A DNA stretch of 64,000 nt from Bacteroidota bacterium (GTDB taxonomy: Bacteria; Bacteroidota; Bacteroidia; Chitinophagales; Chitinophagaceae): positions 6,303-70,302 of the forward strand of contig JAFAEW010000103.1 of NCBI GenBank assembly GCA_023423835.1, in the 5' to 3' direction. The position numbers and the translations under genes were made by a program. The notes below the pieces were generated by a model. The model made no database searches. It saw only the letters and a program-made list of their open reading frames with translations, and had not been told where the DNA came from. Of the stretch, positions 54,011 through 63,372 are shown piece by piece (the first letter of the stretch is position 1; each line of letters starts with the position of its first letter).

Positions 54011-55609
54011 TTATCCTACCATCTCTCCTTTTTGGATTTCGCTCGTGAAATGGAAACGGATATCAGGATTATTTTGAATTTCAGTATTTAAAAACCATTC
54101 GCTTTGGGCAAGATAAACGGGATTCCCGTCCTTGTCTTCGCCCGAATTTTGTTGTTTAAACCTCAGGAAATCGTCCAATTTTTTAGGATCACTGCTTGTT
54201 AACCAACATGCCTTGTAGAATGGCAGGGTTCTGAACTCGCAGGCAGCGCCGTACTCATGCAGGAGGCGGTATTGAATTACCTCAAACTGTAATTCACCCA
54301 CACAACCGATGATTTTTTTGGTGCCTCCGAACTGCGTAAACAATTGCGCTACGCCTTCATCCGTTAGCTGCCGGATTCCCTTTTCAAGCTGTTTGGTCTT
54401 CATCGGATCTTTATTTACCAACTCCTTAAATATTTCGGGAGAAAATGACGGAATGCCGGTAAAATAAAAGTTTTCTCCTTCCGTTAACGTATCTCCGATC
54501 TTGAAGTTGCCGGTATCGAACAGACCTACTACATCGCCGGGATAAGCATCATCGATAATATCCTTACTTCTGGCCATGAAGGTGTAAGGGGTACTGAAGC
54601 GAATCTGTTTATCGAGCCTTACGTGGTGAAAATATTTATTCCGCTCAAATCTGCCGCTGCAAATCCGTAAAAAGGCAATCCGGTCGCGGTGTTTCGGATC
54701 AAGGTTTGCATGGATTTTAAAGATAAATCCACTGAGTTTGGGATCATTTACTTCAATCTTTCTTTTGGTAGTTTCACGGCTGCGCGGAACCGGCGCAATT
54801 CTGATAAACGTATCGAGCAATTCCTTTACCCCAAAGTTATTGATCGCACTACCAAAGAACAGCGGCGCAACATTTCCATCGAGATATTCCTCCACATTTA
54901 GCTGTCCGTACACCCCTTCGATCAGTTCCGCATCTTCGCGCAATTGATCGGCATCTTTTTCTCCCAGCTTTGCATTCAACAGCGGATCATTCAGATCACT
55001 AATGATGATGGACTCATCATCGGCCCGGGTGTTGGGTGTAAACAACAGCAGCGACTTTTCGTCGAGATTATACACTCCTTTGAAATCCTTGCCACTGTTG
55101 ATTGGCCAGGTCATCGGATGCAGTTGAATTTTCAGTTCCTTTTCAATTTCCTCCATCAGATCGAAACGGTTTTTCCCGTCCCGGTCGAGTTTATTGATGA
55201 AGACGATCACCGGCGTTTTTCGCATCGCACAAACTTCCATCAGCCTTCGGGTCTGCTCTTCCACCCCGCTCACACTGTCAACAACAAGCACCACACTGTC
55301 AACAGCGGTAAGGGTACGATAGGTGTCTTCCGCAAAATCTTTATGTCCGGGCGTATCAAGCAGGTTGATGAGATAATCTTTGTATTCAAACGACATAACG
55401 CTCGTTGCCACAGAGATTCCACGCTGCTTTTCAATTTCCATGAAATCGCTGGTTGCGTGTTTTTTGATCTTGTTGCTTTTTACCGCTCCGGCCACTTGAA
55501 TAGCACCTCCGAAAAGCAGAAACTTTTCAGTAAGCGTTGTCTTGCCCGCATCGGGATGCGAAATAATGGCGAATGTCTTTCGCCTGTTGATCTCTTTTGT
55601 AAAACTCAT
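54011..55609 (-). CDS. prfC: Peptide chain release factor 3
   Basis: 532 residues from the ATG at 55609 (MSFTKEINRRKTF); the upstream ATG at 55636 would run through the promoter. GTPase motifs: G1 SHPDAGKTT, G3 DTPGH, G4 NKLD. RF3-specific parts are in the C-terminal half. It removes RF1 or RF2 from the ribosome after termination. A TACCTTTG promoter element lies just upstream. Confidence 0.96.
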   Translation of the reverse strand: MSFTKEINRRKTFAIISHPDAGKTTLTEKFLLFGGAIQVAGAVKSNKIKKHATSDFMEIEKQRGISVATSVMSFEYKDYLINLLDTPGHKDFAEDTYRTLTAVDSVVLVVDSVSGVEEQTRRLMEVCAMRKTPVIVFINKLDRDGKNRFDLMEEIEKELKIQLHPMTWPINSGKDFKGVYNLDEKSLLLFTPNTRADDESIIISDLNDPLLNAKLGEKDADQLREDAELIEGVYGQLNVEEYLDGNVAPLFFGSAINNFGVKELLDTFIRIAPVPRSRETTKRKIEVNDPKLSGFIFKIHANLDPKHRDRIAFLRICSGRFERNKYFHHVRLDKQIRFSTPYTFMARSKDIIDDAYPGDVVGLFDTGNFKIGDTLTEGENFYFTGIPSFSPEIFKELVNKDPMKTKQLEKGIRQLTDEGVAQLFTQFGGTKKIIGCVGELQFEVIQYRLLHEYGAACEFRTLPFYKACWLTSSDPKKLDDFLRFKQQNSGEDKDGNPVYLAQSEWFLNTEIQNNPDIRFHFTSEIQKGEMVG

Positions 55610-55633
55610 GAGGTCTTCGAAAATTAAAGGCTG

Positions 55634-55641
55634 CAAAGGTA
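55634..55641 (-). promoter_or_regulatory. Bacteroidota -7 element TACCTTTG, prfC promoter
   Basis: Exact TAnnTTTG match on the minus strand, 24 bp before the prfC ATG and identical to the gcvP element. No TTG at -33. Confidence 0.55.
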
Positions 55642-55729
55642 CGACGCGAAAAGGGTTTATTACCTCAGGAAGTTGCAGAAGTTGTTAAAAGAGCACCGGT
55701 TCCTCCCCGGGAAAAAAGGAAGGAAGTTT

Positions 55730-55758
55730 CTGCGGGAAAAAATTAATTTTATCCGCAG
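55730..55758. repeat. Inverted repeat upstream of cbpA
   Basis: CTGCGG (55730-55735) and CCGCAG (55753-55758) flank an A+T-rich palindrome (AAAATT/AATTTT), giving an imperfect stem of about 11 bp, 87 bp before the cbpA start. It could be an operator or a leader structure. Confidence 0.4.
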
Positions 55759-55844
55759 CTGGAAAAACACGGTTGTTATACCAAAATGTCAGTTTGCGGG
55801 CTTAGGCATCTTAATTGAGGAAATAAATTATCAATTAAAATAAT

Positions 55845-56765
55845 ATGGCATTTATTGATTATTATAAGGTACTCGGACTAAACAAAAATGCAACGCAGGA
55901 TGAGATCAAGAAGGCTTACCGGAAGCTTGCAAGAAAATTGCATCCCGATCTGAATCCAAATGATAAGGAGGCGCATCGCAAATTTCAGGAGATCAATGAG
56001 GCCCATGAAGTGTTGAGCGATCCTGAAAAAAGAAAAAAATACGATCAGTATGGTGAAAACTGGCAGCATGCCGAACAGTTTGAACAGGCGAAACGCAATC
56101 AGCAATACCAGTATGCCGAAGGTGGTGGTGGCGGAGGTTATGGCGGATTTGAGGGATTCAGCGGAGCCGATTTTGAGGCAGGCGGTTTTTCTGATTTCTT
56201 TGAATCCTTATTTGGAGGCGGTGGCGGTGGCAGAAGAAGTCAGCAGGCAAGATTTAAGGGACAGGATTATGATGCGCAGCTCGAACTTTCACTAACACAG
56301 GCTTATACCACGCATCAGCAAACGATTACGGTGAACGGCAAAAATATCAGGATAACGATCCCTGCCGGTATTGAAAACGGGCAGAAAATCCGGTTGAAAG
56401 GACATGGCGGACAAGGCGTCAATGGCGGTCCCAACGGCGACTTGTATATTACCTTTGTGATCAATAATGATACGCCTTTCAAACGCGACGGCGACAATCT
56501 CTACCTTACCCGCGAGCTCGATCTTTACACCGCGGTTCTCGGAGGAGAGTTGATCATCGATACCCTGAGTGGAAAGATAAAGTTGAAGGTGAAACCCGAA
56601 ACACAAAACGGCAGTCAGATCAGGCTGAAGGGAAAAGGATTTCCGGTTTACAAAAAAGAAGGTCAGTTCGGTGATCTTTTTATCACATATTCCATTCAAA
56701 TCCCGACAAACTTATCAGAGCGGGAAAAGGAATTATTTAAACAATTATCTGAACTTAAAAAATGA
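55845..56765 (+). CDS. cbpA: CbpA-type DnaJ co-chaperone
   Basis: 306 residues: J domain (1-70) with HPD at 33-35, a Gly/Phe-rich linker (about 92-130, GGGGGYGGFEGFSG), then two C-terminal substrate-binding domains (about 140-300) with no zinc-finger cysteines, so type II (CbpA) rather than DnaJ. It delivers substrates to DnaK. Its modulator gene follows 4 bp later. Confidence 0.93.
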   Translation: MAFIDYYKVLGLNKNATQDEIKKAYRKLARKLHPDLNPNDKEAHRKFQEINEAHEVLSDPEKRKKYDQYGENWQHAEQFEQAKRNQQYQYAEGGGGGGYGGFEGFSGADFEAGGFSDFFESLFGGGGGGRRSQQARFKGQDYDAQLELSLTQAYTTHQQTITVNGKNIRITIPAGIENGQKIRLKGHGGQGVNGGPNGDLYITFVINNDTPFKRDGDNLYLTRELDLYTAVLGGELIIDTLSGKIKLKVKPETQNGSQIRLKGKGFPVYKKEGQFGDLFITYSIQIPTNLSEREKELFKQLSELKK

Positions 56766-56769
56766 GATT

Positions 56770-57066
56770 ATGGAACGAGAAAATTTAATACCTGCCGATG
56801 ATCTTTGCCGATATTATAATGTTCAGGTCTCATTTATCCGGCGATTGAATGAAGAAGGACTGATCAACATCGTACGGCAGGAAGACGACGATTTTATTGA
56901 AACGGAGGCATTATCAGAGGTTGAACGAATGATCCGTTTGTATAATGACCTCGATATAAATCCGGAAGGCATTGAAGCCATTCAGCATTTGTTGACCAGA
57001 ATGCGGGAGATGCAGGATGAGTTAACGCATCTGCGAAACCGTCTCAGGTTTTTTGAAGAAATGTAA
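56770..57066 (+). CDS. cbpM: Chaperone modulator CbpM
   Basis: 98 residues from the ATG at 56770 (MERENLIPADDLC). A longer frame starts inside cbpA and is rejected. MerR-like HTH start (FIRRLNEEGLINIV) followed by an acidic helix with LYNDLDINPEGIEAIQHLL, as in CbpM. CbpM binds the J domain and inhibits CbpA, so the two form a self-contained unit. Confidence 0.92.
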   Translation: MERENLIPADDLCRYYNVQVSFIRRLNEEGLINIVRQEDDDFIETEALSEVERMIRLYNDLDINPEGIEAIQHLLTRMREMQDELTHLRNRLRFFEEM

Positions 57067-57133
57067 GTCCGGTTGGTAGCAAAAGCCGATCATGGCACCG
57101 TCCGTTTTCACAAATCGCCGGTAATTCAACCCT

Positions 57134-58036
57134 TCATTTTTGGTAGGCCGGATGAAATTGTTGCAATGTTTCTCTCAGGTATTCGCGGCTCAGATGCGTA
57201 TAAATCTCGGTGGTAGTAATGCTTTCATGTCCGAGCATTTCCTGAACGGCTCTCAGATCTGCCCCGCCTTCCACGAGATGCGTGGCAAATGAATGACGAA
57301 AGGTATGGGGAGAAATATTTTTCGTGATACCCGCCTTTTTCGCCAGATCTTTAATGATATAAAATATCATGACGCGACTGAGTGAACTCCCATGCTTATT
57401 GAGAAACAAATGATCTTCAAATCCTTTTTTTACCGGTAGGAGCCGCCTTATTTCGTCGGTATATATTCCGATATATTTTACCGCTTCCCGCCCGATCGGC
57501 ACCAGTCTTTCCTTATCGCCTTTTCCAATGACCCGGATAAATCCGATCTCGGGATAGAGTGAACTGATCTTTAGCCCAATCAACTCACTCACCCTCAAAC
57601 CGCAACTGTACATGGTTTCAATAATCGCCTTGTTGCGCGTTCCTTCTGTTGTACTCAAGTCGATGGCCGCAATCATTGCGTCTATCTCGGTAACACTCAG
57701 AAATTCGGGCAGCTTTCTTTTGCTTGCGGGAGTCTCGAGTAAAGCGGACGGATCTTTTGCCGTAATTTTTTCGAGTAAACAATATCTGAAAAACCCGCGG
57801 ATTCCGGAAATAATTCTCGATTGGCTTGAAGCGGTTAAACCAAAACCATTCAGCCATTGCAAAAATTCCTGGAGGTCGCCCAGTTCAATTTCCGCCACCG
57901 GTTTTTCCCTTCCCGTCGCCTGAAGAAATTGCGTAAGCTTTTCAAGATCTCTCAGGTAAGCTTCGATGGAATGATCGCTCAGTGATCGTTCCAGTTGCAG
58001 GAATGTCTTATAACCTTTTTTGTTCGAATCCCACAT
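57134..58036 (-). CDS. xerD: Tyrosine recombinase XerD
   Basis: 300 residues. N-terminal core-binding domain (1-95), catalytic residues Arg in CGLRVSEL, Lys in GKGDKERLVP, His-x-x-Arg in HTFRHSFATHL, His in LGHESITTTE and nucleophile Tyr in IYTHLS. It resolves chromosome dimers at dif with XerC. No integrase-linked att site was seen, so it is the housekeeping enzyme. Confidence 0.94.
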   Translation of the reverse strand: MWDSNKKGYKTFLQLERSLSDHSIEAYLRDLEKLTQFLQATGREKPVAEIELGDLQEFLQWLNGFGLTASSQSRIISGIRGFFRYCLLEKITAKDPSALLETPASKRKLPEFLSVTEIDAMIAAIDLSTTEGTRNKAIIETMYSCGLRVSELIGLKISSLYPEIGFIRVIGKGDKERLVPIGREAVKYIGIYTDEIRRLLPVKKGFEDHLFLNKHGSSLSRVMIFYIIKDLAKKAGITKNISPHTFRHSFATHLVEGGADLRAVQEMLGHESITTTEIYTHLSREYLRETLQQFHPAYQK

Positions 58037-58057
58037 ATTTTAAACATTAAAACTTAC

Positions 58058-58071
58058 TTTCGTTAACGAAA
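58058..58071. promoter_or_regulatory. Perfect 14-bp palindrome between xerD and the YkgJ-like gene
   Basis: TTTCGTTAACGAAA reads the same on both strands and sits in the centre of a 59-bp divergent intergenic region, 21 bp from xerD and 24 bp from the YkgJ-like gene. This fits an operator for a dimeric regulator, though one copy alone does not prove it. Confidence 0.45.
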
Positions 58072-58095
58072 TTTGCTATCACATAATTTTCACTC

Positions 58096-58620
58096 ATGTT
58101 ACCAGTCAGACTTCGAAGCTTCCGGAAGAAAGTGGAAATATATGGAAGATCTTTCAAAAGGTTTTTGACGAAATTAGAGAAAAATCAGCCACCAAAACTC
58201 GATGCGCTCGCTGTGCAGCTCAATGCAGAAATATGGGCTGAAACCGACTGTTTAACCTGTGCGAATTGTTGCAAAACGATGACACCCACCTATTCAACCA
58301 AAGACATTACCAGAATAGCCGGTTTTCTGGGAATCAGGCGAAAAGAAATGAAAGAGAAGTGGTTGACGTATGATAAAAAAGCGGCCGAATGGACCAATAA
58401 AACACAGCCTTGTCAATTTCTCGATCTCAACACCAATAAATGCTCGATCTATCCGGTAAGGCCCGCCGATTGTGCCGGATTTCCACATCTCACAAAGAAA
58501 AGAATGATTGATTACATTCATATTCACAAACAAAATCTTTCTCATTGTCCGGCAACTTTCAAACTGGTTGAAAAAATGAAAGAACGCATCGACCTGATAA
58601 ACCCGGGGCCGTGGAAGTGA
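58096..58620 (+). CDS. YkgJ-family cysteine-cluster protein
   Basis: 174 residues. Cysteines in CLTCANCCKT, in CQFLDLNTNKCSIYPVRPADCAGFPH, and further downstream in HCPATF form the eight-Cys metal/Fe-S cluster of the YkgJ (UPF0153) family. Function unknown, possibly zinc or Fe-S binding. It overlaps the next gene by 10 bp. Confidence 0.88.
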   Translation: MLPVRLRSFRKKVEIYGRSFKRFLTKLEKNQPPKLDALAVQLNAEIWAETDCLTCANCCKTMTPTYSTKDITRIAGFLGIRRKEMKEKWLTYDKKAAEWTNKTQPCQFLDLNTNKCSIYPVRPADCAGFPHLTKKRMIDYIHIHKQNLSHCPATFKLVEKMKERIDLINPGPWK

Positions 58621-59111
58621 AAACGGAAATTCATCCACATCGGCCATTTGTTCCCGAAAATGCAAAGGTGTTGATTCTCGGAAGCTTTCCTCCCGCCCCG
58701 CATTCAGATCCCGAAACAGAAGAATGGTATTATCAGTCAAAATACAACCAGTTTTGGAAGATCCTAAAAGAAGTGTATGGCCGGCCATTGCGAACGGTGG
58801 AAGAGAAAAAAGAATTATTTTCAGACAAGGGAATCGCCATAGCAGATATTTTTTTAGAGATTGAAAGAGTAGGAAAAGGTAACAGCGATCAGCATCTGAG
58901 CGTGATCGAATACAACGACAAAGCATTGAAGAAGATCTTCAAAGATTGCAATTTCCAAAGGATATTTTTTACCAGTCATTTGGTTGGAAAGGAGTTTTCA
59001 AAGATGTTCCCGGCACTGCAGGGTGAATACCTTCCGTCTCCTTCTCCCCGCTTTGCCCGCATGTCACTGCAGGAAAAGATAGCTATTTACAGGGAAAAAC
59101 TTCCGGTTTAA
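58611..59111 (+). CDS. Uracil-DNA glycosylase superfamily protein
   Basis: 166 residues from GTG at 58611, or GTG at 58617. The signature VLILGSFPPAPHSD replaces the classic GQDPY loop, and the active region near IAIADIF and FFTSHLVGKEF fits the MUG or hypoxanthine-DNA glycosylase branch. It likely excises a damaged base. The 10-bp overlap with the YkgJ gene and the lack of an ATG indicate translational coupling. Confidence 0.8.
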   Translation: MEVKTEIHPHRPFVPENAKVLILGSFPPAPHSDPETEEWYYQSKYNQFWKILKEVYGRPLRTVEEKKELFSDKGIAIADIFLEIERVGKGNSDQHLSVIEYNDKALKKIFKDCNFQRIFFTSHLVGKEFSKMFPALQGEYLPSPSPRFARMSLQEKIAIYREKLPV

Positions 59112-59119
59112 AACGCATT

Positions 59120-60457
59120 CTAAACGGATGCCACCGCCGCCTTTAATTCATCGGGAAAGTACAGATCAATCTGCACGTCCTTTGCACCCAGATCATGCAT
59201 GAGCGAATAGAGACCGAAGAAGGTGCGGTTCATGTAAATGAAATGTTTTGAACCGCGGTTGGTGTTGAGTTTCCTGATCCTGCTGTCGGTATTGAATCTT
59301 TCCGCCAGGGCATAGATTTTATCAAAAAACACCGGGTCAGAAAAATCAAATTTTTTGCATTTCAGCGGTGTGGTAAACAGCGAAATCATCTCGTGGAAAA
59401 GTTCCGTAAAAAAGGCTCTTTCTTCATCGGTGTCATCCGGTTTGATGATCTCGAGCTCGCGGATTTTCTGATCAAACAGTTCCGGCGTATTTAAGACCGA
59501 ATTATTCAACAGTTCGAAATAGGGATTATAAAAAGCCACGGGAATTATTTTCATGCATCCGAAATCCAGCGCTATCAGTTCTCCATCTTTTGAAACCATA
59601 AAGTTCCCGGGATGCGGGTCAGCATGAACCTTCCGCAACCGATGAATCTGAAACATATAGAAATTCCAAAGTGCCTGCCCGATTTTATCTGCAAGTTTTG
59701 CATCGTCGTTTTGCATACTGAATTCCGACAGATGGATGCCTTCCATAAAATCCATGGTAATGATTCTTCCCGAAGACCATTGCGGATAATAACGCGGAAA
59801 CCTGAGATGTGGAATATGCGAACAGCTTGCTGCAATTTCCATACTTTGTTTCACCTCCAGCAGGTAATCTGTTTCCTCCAGCAATTTATCTTCCACCTCC
59901 TTAAAGTACTTATCCGAATCTTTACCCTGGATATTGAACATCCGGATTGCGATCGGTTTTACCATCTTCAGATCAGAAGAAATACTTGCCGCTACACCGG
60001 GATACTGAATCTTCACGGCCAGAAGTCTTCCATCCTTCCTGGCTTTGTGCACCTGTCCGATTGAAGCCGCATTTACCGATTCCTCTTCAAAATAGTCATA
60101 CATTTCAGATGGAGCCATTCCAAAATAGCGTTGAAATGTCCTGTTGACAAGGGGAGCCGAAAGCGGCGGTACAGAAAACTGGGATAAAGAAAATTTCTCA
60201 ACGTACTGTTGCGGAAGCAGACTCTTATCCATGCTAAGCATCTGTGCTACCTTTAATGCGCTTCCCTTCAGGTTGGAGAGGCTGTCATAAATGTCGGAAG
60301 CATTGTCTTCGTGCAGCTTCTTCCTCGCTGCTTCTTCGGTATCTGTAATTTTGTTTTTATAATAATTCAGGTAATTTACGCCCACCCTTGCACCCGTAAC
60401 AATCAATTTTGTAGCCCTTGAAACTTTTGAGGTAGGAATATGGTCCAATGTTTTCAT
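59120..60457 (-). CDS. AarF/ABC1/UbiB-family kinase-like protein
   Basis: 445 residues. Ala-rich loop SVNAASIGQVHKA, HADPHPGNF and DFG in LIALDFGCMK are family hallmarks. The KxGQ motif is altered to Lys-Val-Ala-Gln in ALKVAQMLS. The family (ADCK, UbiB) has ATPase activity linked to quinone or lipid metabolism. ATGA overlap with the upstream TetR-like gene implies co-expression. Confidence 0.9.
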   Translation of the reverse strand: MKTLDHIPTSKVSRATKLIVTGARVGVNYLNYYKNKITDTEEAARKKLHEDNASDIYDSLSNLKGSALKVAQMLSMDKSLLPQQYVEKFSLSQFSVPPLSAPLVNRTFQRYFGMAPSEMYDYFEEESVNAASIGQVHKARKDGRLLAVKIQYPGVAASISSDLKMVKPIAIRMFNIQGKDSDKYFKEVEDKLLEETDYLLEVKQSMEIAASCSHIPHLRFPRYYPQWSSGRIITMDFMEGIHLSEFSMQNDDAKLADKIGQALWNFYMFQIHRLRKVHADPHPGNFMVSKDGELIALDFGCMKIIPVAFYNPYFELLNNSVLNTPELFDQKIRELEIIKPDDTDEERAFFTELFHEMISLFTTPLKCKKFDFSDPVFFDKIYALAERFNTDSRIRKLNTNRGSKHFIYMNRTFFGLYSLMHDLGAKDVQIDLYFPDELKAAVASV

Positions 60458-61137
60458 CCAGCAGCTTTAAATTCTTTGAAAATAAATTTACCCAGGTCGG
60501 CCATACTCTTCAGCGGCTGTACGTTGATGAGATCAAAACCAGCCGTGATCGATTTTTCAATAAAAATGTCTGTCTTCTCAAATCCAATCGATTCGTCGCC
60601 CAGCCAAAACCTCAGGATCACGAGAAATTGCGTCCATGCGCCGGCTTCGAGTGCCCGGTCCTGCAACTTTTTCAGATCCTTCTGCCGCAGATCCGGCTTT
60701 TCAATTTCAAGGCTGCCAATATATTCCATAAACCTTTTCTGCAGTCCGGAAAGCTTTTTCAGATTTTCAAGCTTTACGGGTTTCAGCAGGTAAAGAACAA
60801 AGCTTCTGTTAACGGTGAGATTTCCGAAAAAAGTATAGTAGAAACTGAGCAGCTTTTCCTTACCCGGGTAACCCGGATACTGATCTGAATTTTTCAGCGT
60901 TTCAAAAGTCTTTTCGAAAACCAGTACGAAGAAATACTTTTCAATTGATTCAAAGCTGTTGAAAAATATGTAAAAATCGTTTTCCTGGATTCCATGGTTT
61001 TTTGAAAACAGGAAAACGTTTTTGGGCAGATTACCTTCCAGAACATCGGTCATATACCAGTTTAGAATCTGTTCTTTCGAAAGGCTGTTTTCGATGAATG
61101 TATCCTCACTCTGAGGGTTGTCGACGGTATTTTCCAT
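60454..61137 (-). CDS. Divergent TetR-fold regulator-like protein
   Basis: 227 residues from the ATG at 61137 (MENTVDNPQSED). The N-terminal 70 residues follow the TetR HTH pattern with changes (KNVFLFSKNHGIQENDFYIFFNSFESIEKYFF), and the rest is all-helical. DNA binding is likely but not certain. It is coupled to the AarF-like gene by a 4-nt overlap, which suggests it controls or senses for it. Confidence 0.7.
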   Translation of the reverse strand: MENTVDNPQSEDTFIENSLSKEQILNWYMTDVLEGNLPKNVFLFSKNHGIQENDFYIFFNSFESIEKYFFVLVFEKTFETLKNSDQYPGYPGKEKLLSFYYTFFGNLTVNRSFVLYLLKPVKLENLKKLSGLQKRFMEYIGSLEIEKPDLRQKDLKKLQDRALEAGAWTQFLVILRFWLGDESIGFEKTDIFIEKSITAGFDLINVQPLKSMADLGKFIFKEFKAAG

Positions 61138-61258
61138 GAAATAATCTTTTAGATATATCCTCAAATTTCAGTAAAAGACAGCAGACAGGATGTTAAAACT
61201 TCTACATAAAACAATCTCACCTTCCGCTCCTTGAACATGATTCCCTGGAGGATAAAAA

Positions 61259-62029
61259 TTATTTATTATGCACCTTTGCATGACTGCTCTTTTTACGTAA
61301 ACGGATGTTCAAAATTTCCACTGCCAGAGAAAATCCGAGACAGGAGTAGATGATGCTCTTGCTTACTTCCTGGTGGAAACCTCCGGCCACGAGCACTACG
61401 CCTATAACCACGAGAAACGAGAGGGCGAGCATTTGCAGGGTGGGATGCTCGTTAATGATTTTCGTGACGGGACCGGCAAACAGCATCATGATGGCGATGG
61501 ACACAACAACCGCGATGATCATTACAATCACATTATCCACCAATCCCACTGCTGTTAAAATGGAATCGAAAGAGAAAACTGCATCAACCAGTACGATTTG
61601 AAAAATCACCGAACCGAATCCAATCGGCTTTCCATTTTTTTCTGATTCAATTTTCTCCGGCTGCCTCAGCTTGTGGTGAATTTCGAGCGTGCTTTTCACA
61701 ATCAGAAAAAGTCCACCTGCTATCAGTATCAGATCCTTATAACTTAACTCAAACGGGCGGTCAGAAAGGCCCTCAACTGCAGGGATCGTTAAAACAGGAT
61801 CCTTTAATCCGATGATCCAGGTAATAGAAAACAGCAGTCCGATCCGAAAAAACATGGCGAGTAACAGGCCGAGGTTTCTGGCAAGCCGTTGCTTTTCTTT
61901 AGGGAGTTTGCCGGCAACAATCGAGATGAAAATAATATTATCGATTCCCAATACGATTTCTAAAAAACTGAGGGTCAGAAGACTGATCCAAATAGCGGGA
62001 TTTGTAAAGTCAGGAAAAATCAATTCCAT
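61259..62029 (-). CDS. TerC-family integral membrane protein
   Basis: 256 residues with about seven membrane helices. The family motif EIVLGIDNIIFISI (conserved Asp-Asn) is near 25-40, and DAVFSFDSI is in the middle. TerC proteins include Mn-exporting or tellurite-resistance-related members. No other ter gene is adjacent. Orphan. Confidence 0.92.
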   Translation of the reverse strand: MELIFPDFTNPAIWISLLTLSFLEIVLGIDNIIFISIVAGKLPKEKQRLARNLGLLLAMFFRIGLLFSITWIIGLKDPVLTIPAVEGLSDRPFELSYKDLILIAGGLFLIVKSTLEIHHKLRQPEKIESEKNGKPIGFGSVIFQIVLVDAVFSFDSILTAVGLVDNVIVMIIAVVVSIAIMMLFAGPVTKIINEHPTLQMLALSFLVVIGVVLVAGGFHQEVSKSIIYSCLGFSLAVEILNIRLRKKSSHAKVHNK

Positions 62030-62114
62030 TTCTTGTATTTAATTTTTTGATTCAGAGAAAGCAAGTTCGTTTTTTAACCGCAGAAGCGGGAAGGAAAGTG
62101 AGATACGGAAGGTT

Positions 62115-62513
62115 CTAAAACAAATAATGCAGAAATAGAAATACGTAATAGGCAGGCCGGTATAAAAACTGCAAGGACGAGAAACCGGTAGAAAGTGTTT
62201 TCTCAATTAAATCAATCTGAAATCCGGCAGATTCCTTTTTCAAATTACGATTTGAAGTTTGCTGGCGAAGGGAAAAATCGCCCACGGTCTGATCATCGTG
62301 AGAAGCCTGAAAAAACCCGTTTTCGCAGTCGACCGCTAACTGTTTATCCGCTAACCGGAATTCAATATTTTCGACTTTTCCGGCTGCACCTGTAAAAACG
62401 CCCGGTCCGCCGAGAAACAGCAACGCAATAACCATTGAAGAAAAAGCAAATCTGATATGTCGTCTGAAGCCGGCAGGCATAGTAATACGCGCAAATCTAT
62501 TTGTAAATTGCAT
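62115..62513 (-). CDS. Possible small exported protein, unsupported by homology
   Basis: 132 codons with ATG at 62513. A hydrophobic segment near 22-42 (MVIALLFLGGPGVFTGAAG) resembles a signal or anchor, and the middle is polar. No family recognised, and the A+T-rich region around it (62030-62700) shows no other clear feature. Confidence 0.3.
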   Translation of the reverse strand: MQFTNRFARITMPAGFRRHIRFAFSSMVIALLFLGGPGVFTGAAGKVENIEFRLADKQLAVDCENGFFQASHDDQTVGDFSLRQQTSNRNLKKESAGFQIDLIEKTLSTGFSSLQFLYRPAYYVFLFLHYLF

Positions 62514-62700
62514 TCTTAAATGTTATTTATTTAATAAATCAAACTCGTATTATCAATCCGATGCAGTACTTCCGACCGGAGCAAGACGTGCTGAAAATTT
62601 TTGGAGTATCTTACCCGCCTTAAAGAAATTATTAATTGTGGAATAGTTTTTTCCGGGAAACAAATATTTATTATCAATTATTCACATAAAAAACAAAGAC

Positions 62701-63300
62701 ATGAGAGTTAAAACAACCTTCGCTTCGTTACTTATTCCGGCCTCGTTCCTATTTTCGGCCTTCTTCCTTTCCTGTGCAGGTAGCAATACCAATACCGAAA
62801 CGGTAAATACCGATACCGTCACTTCTGCAACCGGTGATGTTGCCGGTCAGAGAGCGGAAGCAATGATTAATGGAACCTATGGCGACACTACGGTTTCGGG
62901 AACCGCCACTTTTACCGCCGATAATGGAAAGGTGAAGATGGATCTGCAATTGAATGTACCTGCCAAAGCGAATCAATCCGTAGCGGTACACATCCACGAA
63001 ACAGGAGATTGTGGCGACACAGGAATGGCAGCCCACGGCCATTGGAATCCCACAAATAAACAACACGGAAAATGGGGTGAAGGCGAATTTCACTCAGGAG
63101 ATATAGGTAATGTGCAATTGGATGCAAGCGGAAACGGCAGTTTAACCTTGGAAACTGACCTCTGGAGTCTTGGAGGAGATAGCACCACCAATATTCTGAA
63201 CAGGGCGATTATTGTGCACGGCGGAGTGGACGATTATAAAAGCCAGCCATCGGGAAATGCCGGCAACAGAATCGGATGCGGTGTAATTAAAGGAATGTAA
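62701..63300 (+). CDS. sodC: Cu/Zn superoxide dismutase, lipoprotein form
   Basis: 199 residues. Lipoprotein signal with lipobox LSC (Cys25) and an Asn/Thr-rich linker. Copper ligands are His in AVHIHETGD and later His in IVHGGVDD; zinc-loop ligands are in AAHGHWNP, KQHGKWGEGEFHSGD. The disulfide cysteines are in GDCGDT and GCGVIKG. It removes periplasmic superoxide. It is followed by a strong terminator. Confidence 0.95.
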   Translation: MRVKTTFASLLIPASFLFSAFFLSCAGSNTNTETVNTDTVTSATGDVAGQRAEAMINGTYGDTTVSGTATFTADNGKVKMDLQLNVPAKANQSVAVHIHETGDCGDTGMAAHGHWNPTNKQHGKWGEGEFHSGDIGNVQLDASGNGSLTLETDLWSLGGDSTTNILNRAIIVHGGVDDYKSQPSGNAGNRIGCGVIKGM

Positions 63301-63320
63301 TTTTTTCGCCATCCTCACTG

Positions 63321-63360
63321 AAAAATGATCTGTTTTACCACGGTGAAACAGATCATTTTT
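63321..63360. terminator. Bidirectional intrinsic terminator after sodC
   Basis: AAAAATGATCTGTTT (63321-63335) and its complement (63346-63360) form a 15-bp stem plus a few inner pairs, with A and T runs at the ends. It lies between the convergent sodC and the next gene. Confidence 0.9.
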
Positions 63361-63372
63361 TAAGACTACTTA

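Noticed and set aside
57134..58036. Integrase of a mobile element
   Set aside because: The sequence matches housekeeping XerD in length and motifs, and no tRNA, att repeats or cargo genes are present.
61259..62029. Tellurite-resistance operon
   Set aside because: Only the TerC protein is present, without TerD/TerB/TerZ neighbours, so the resistance role cannot be claimed.
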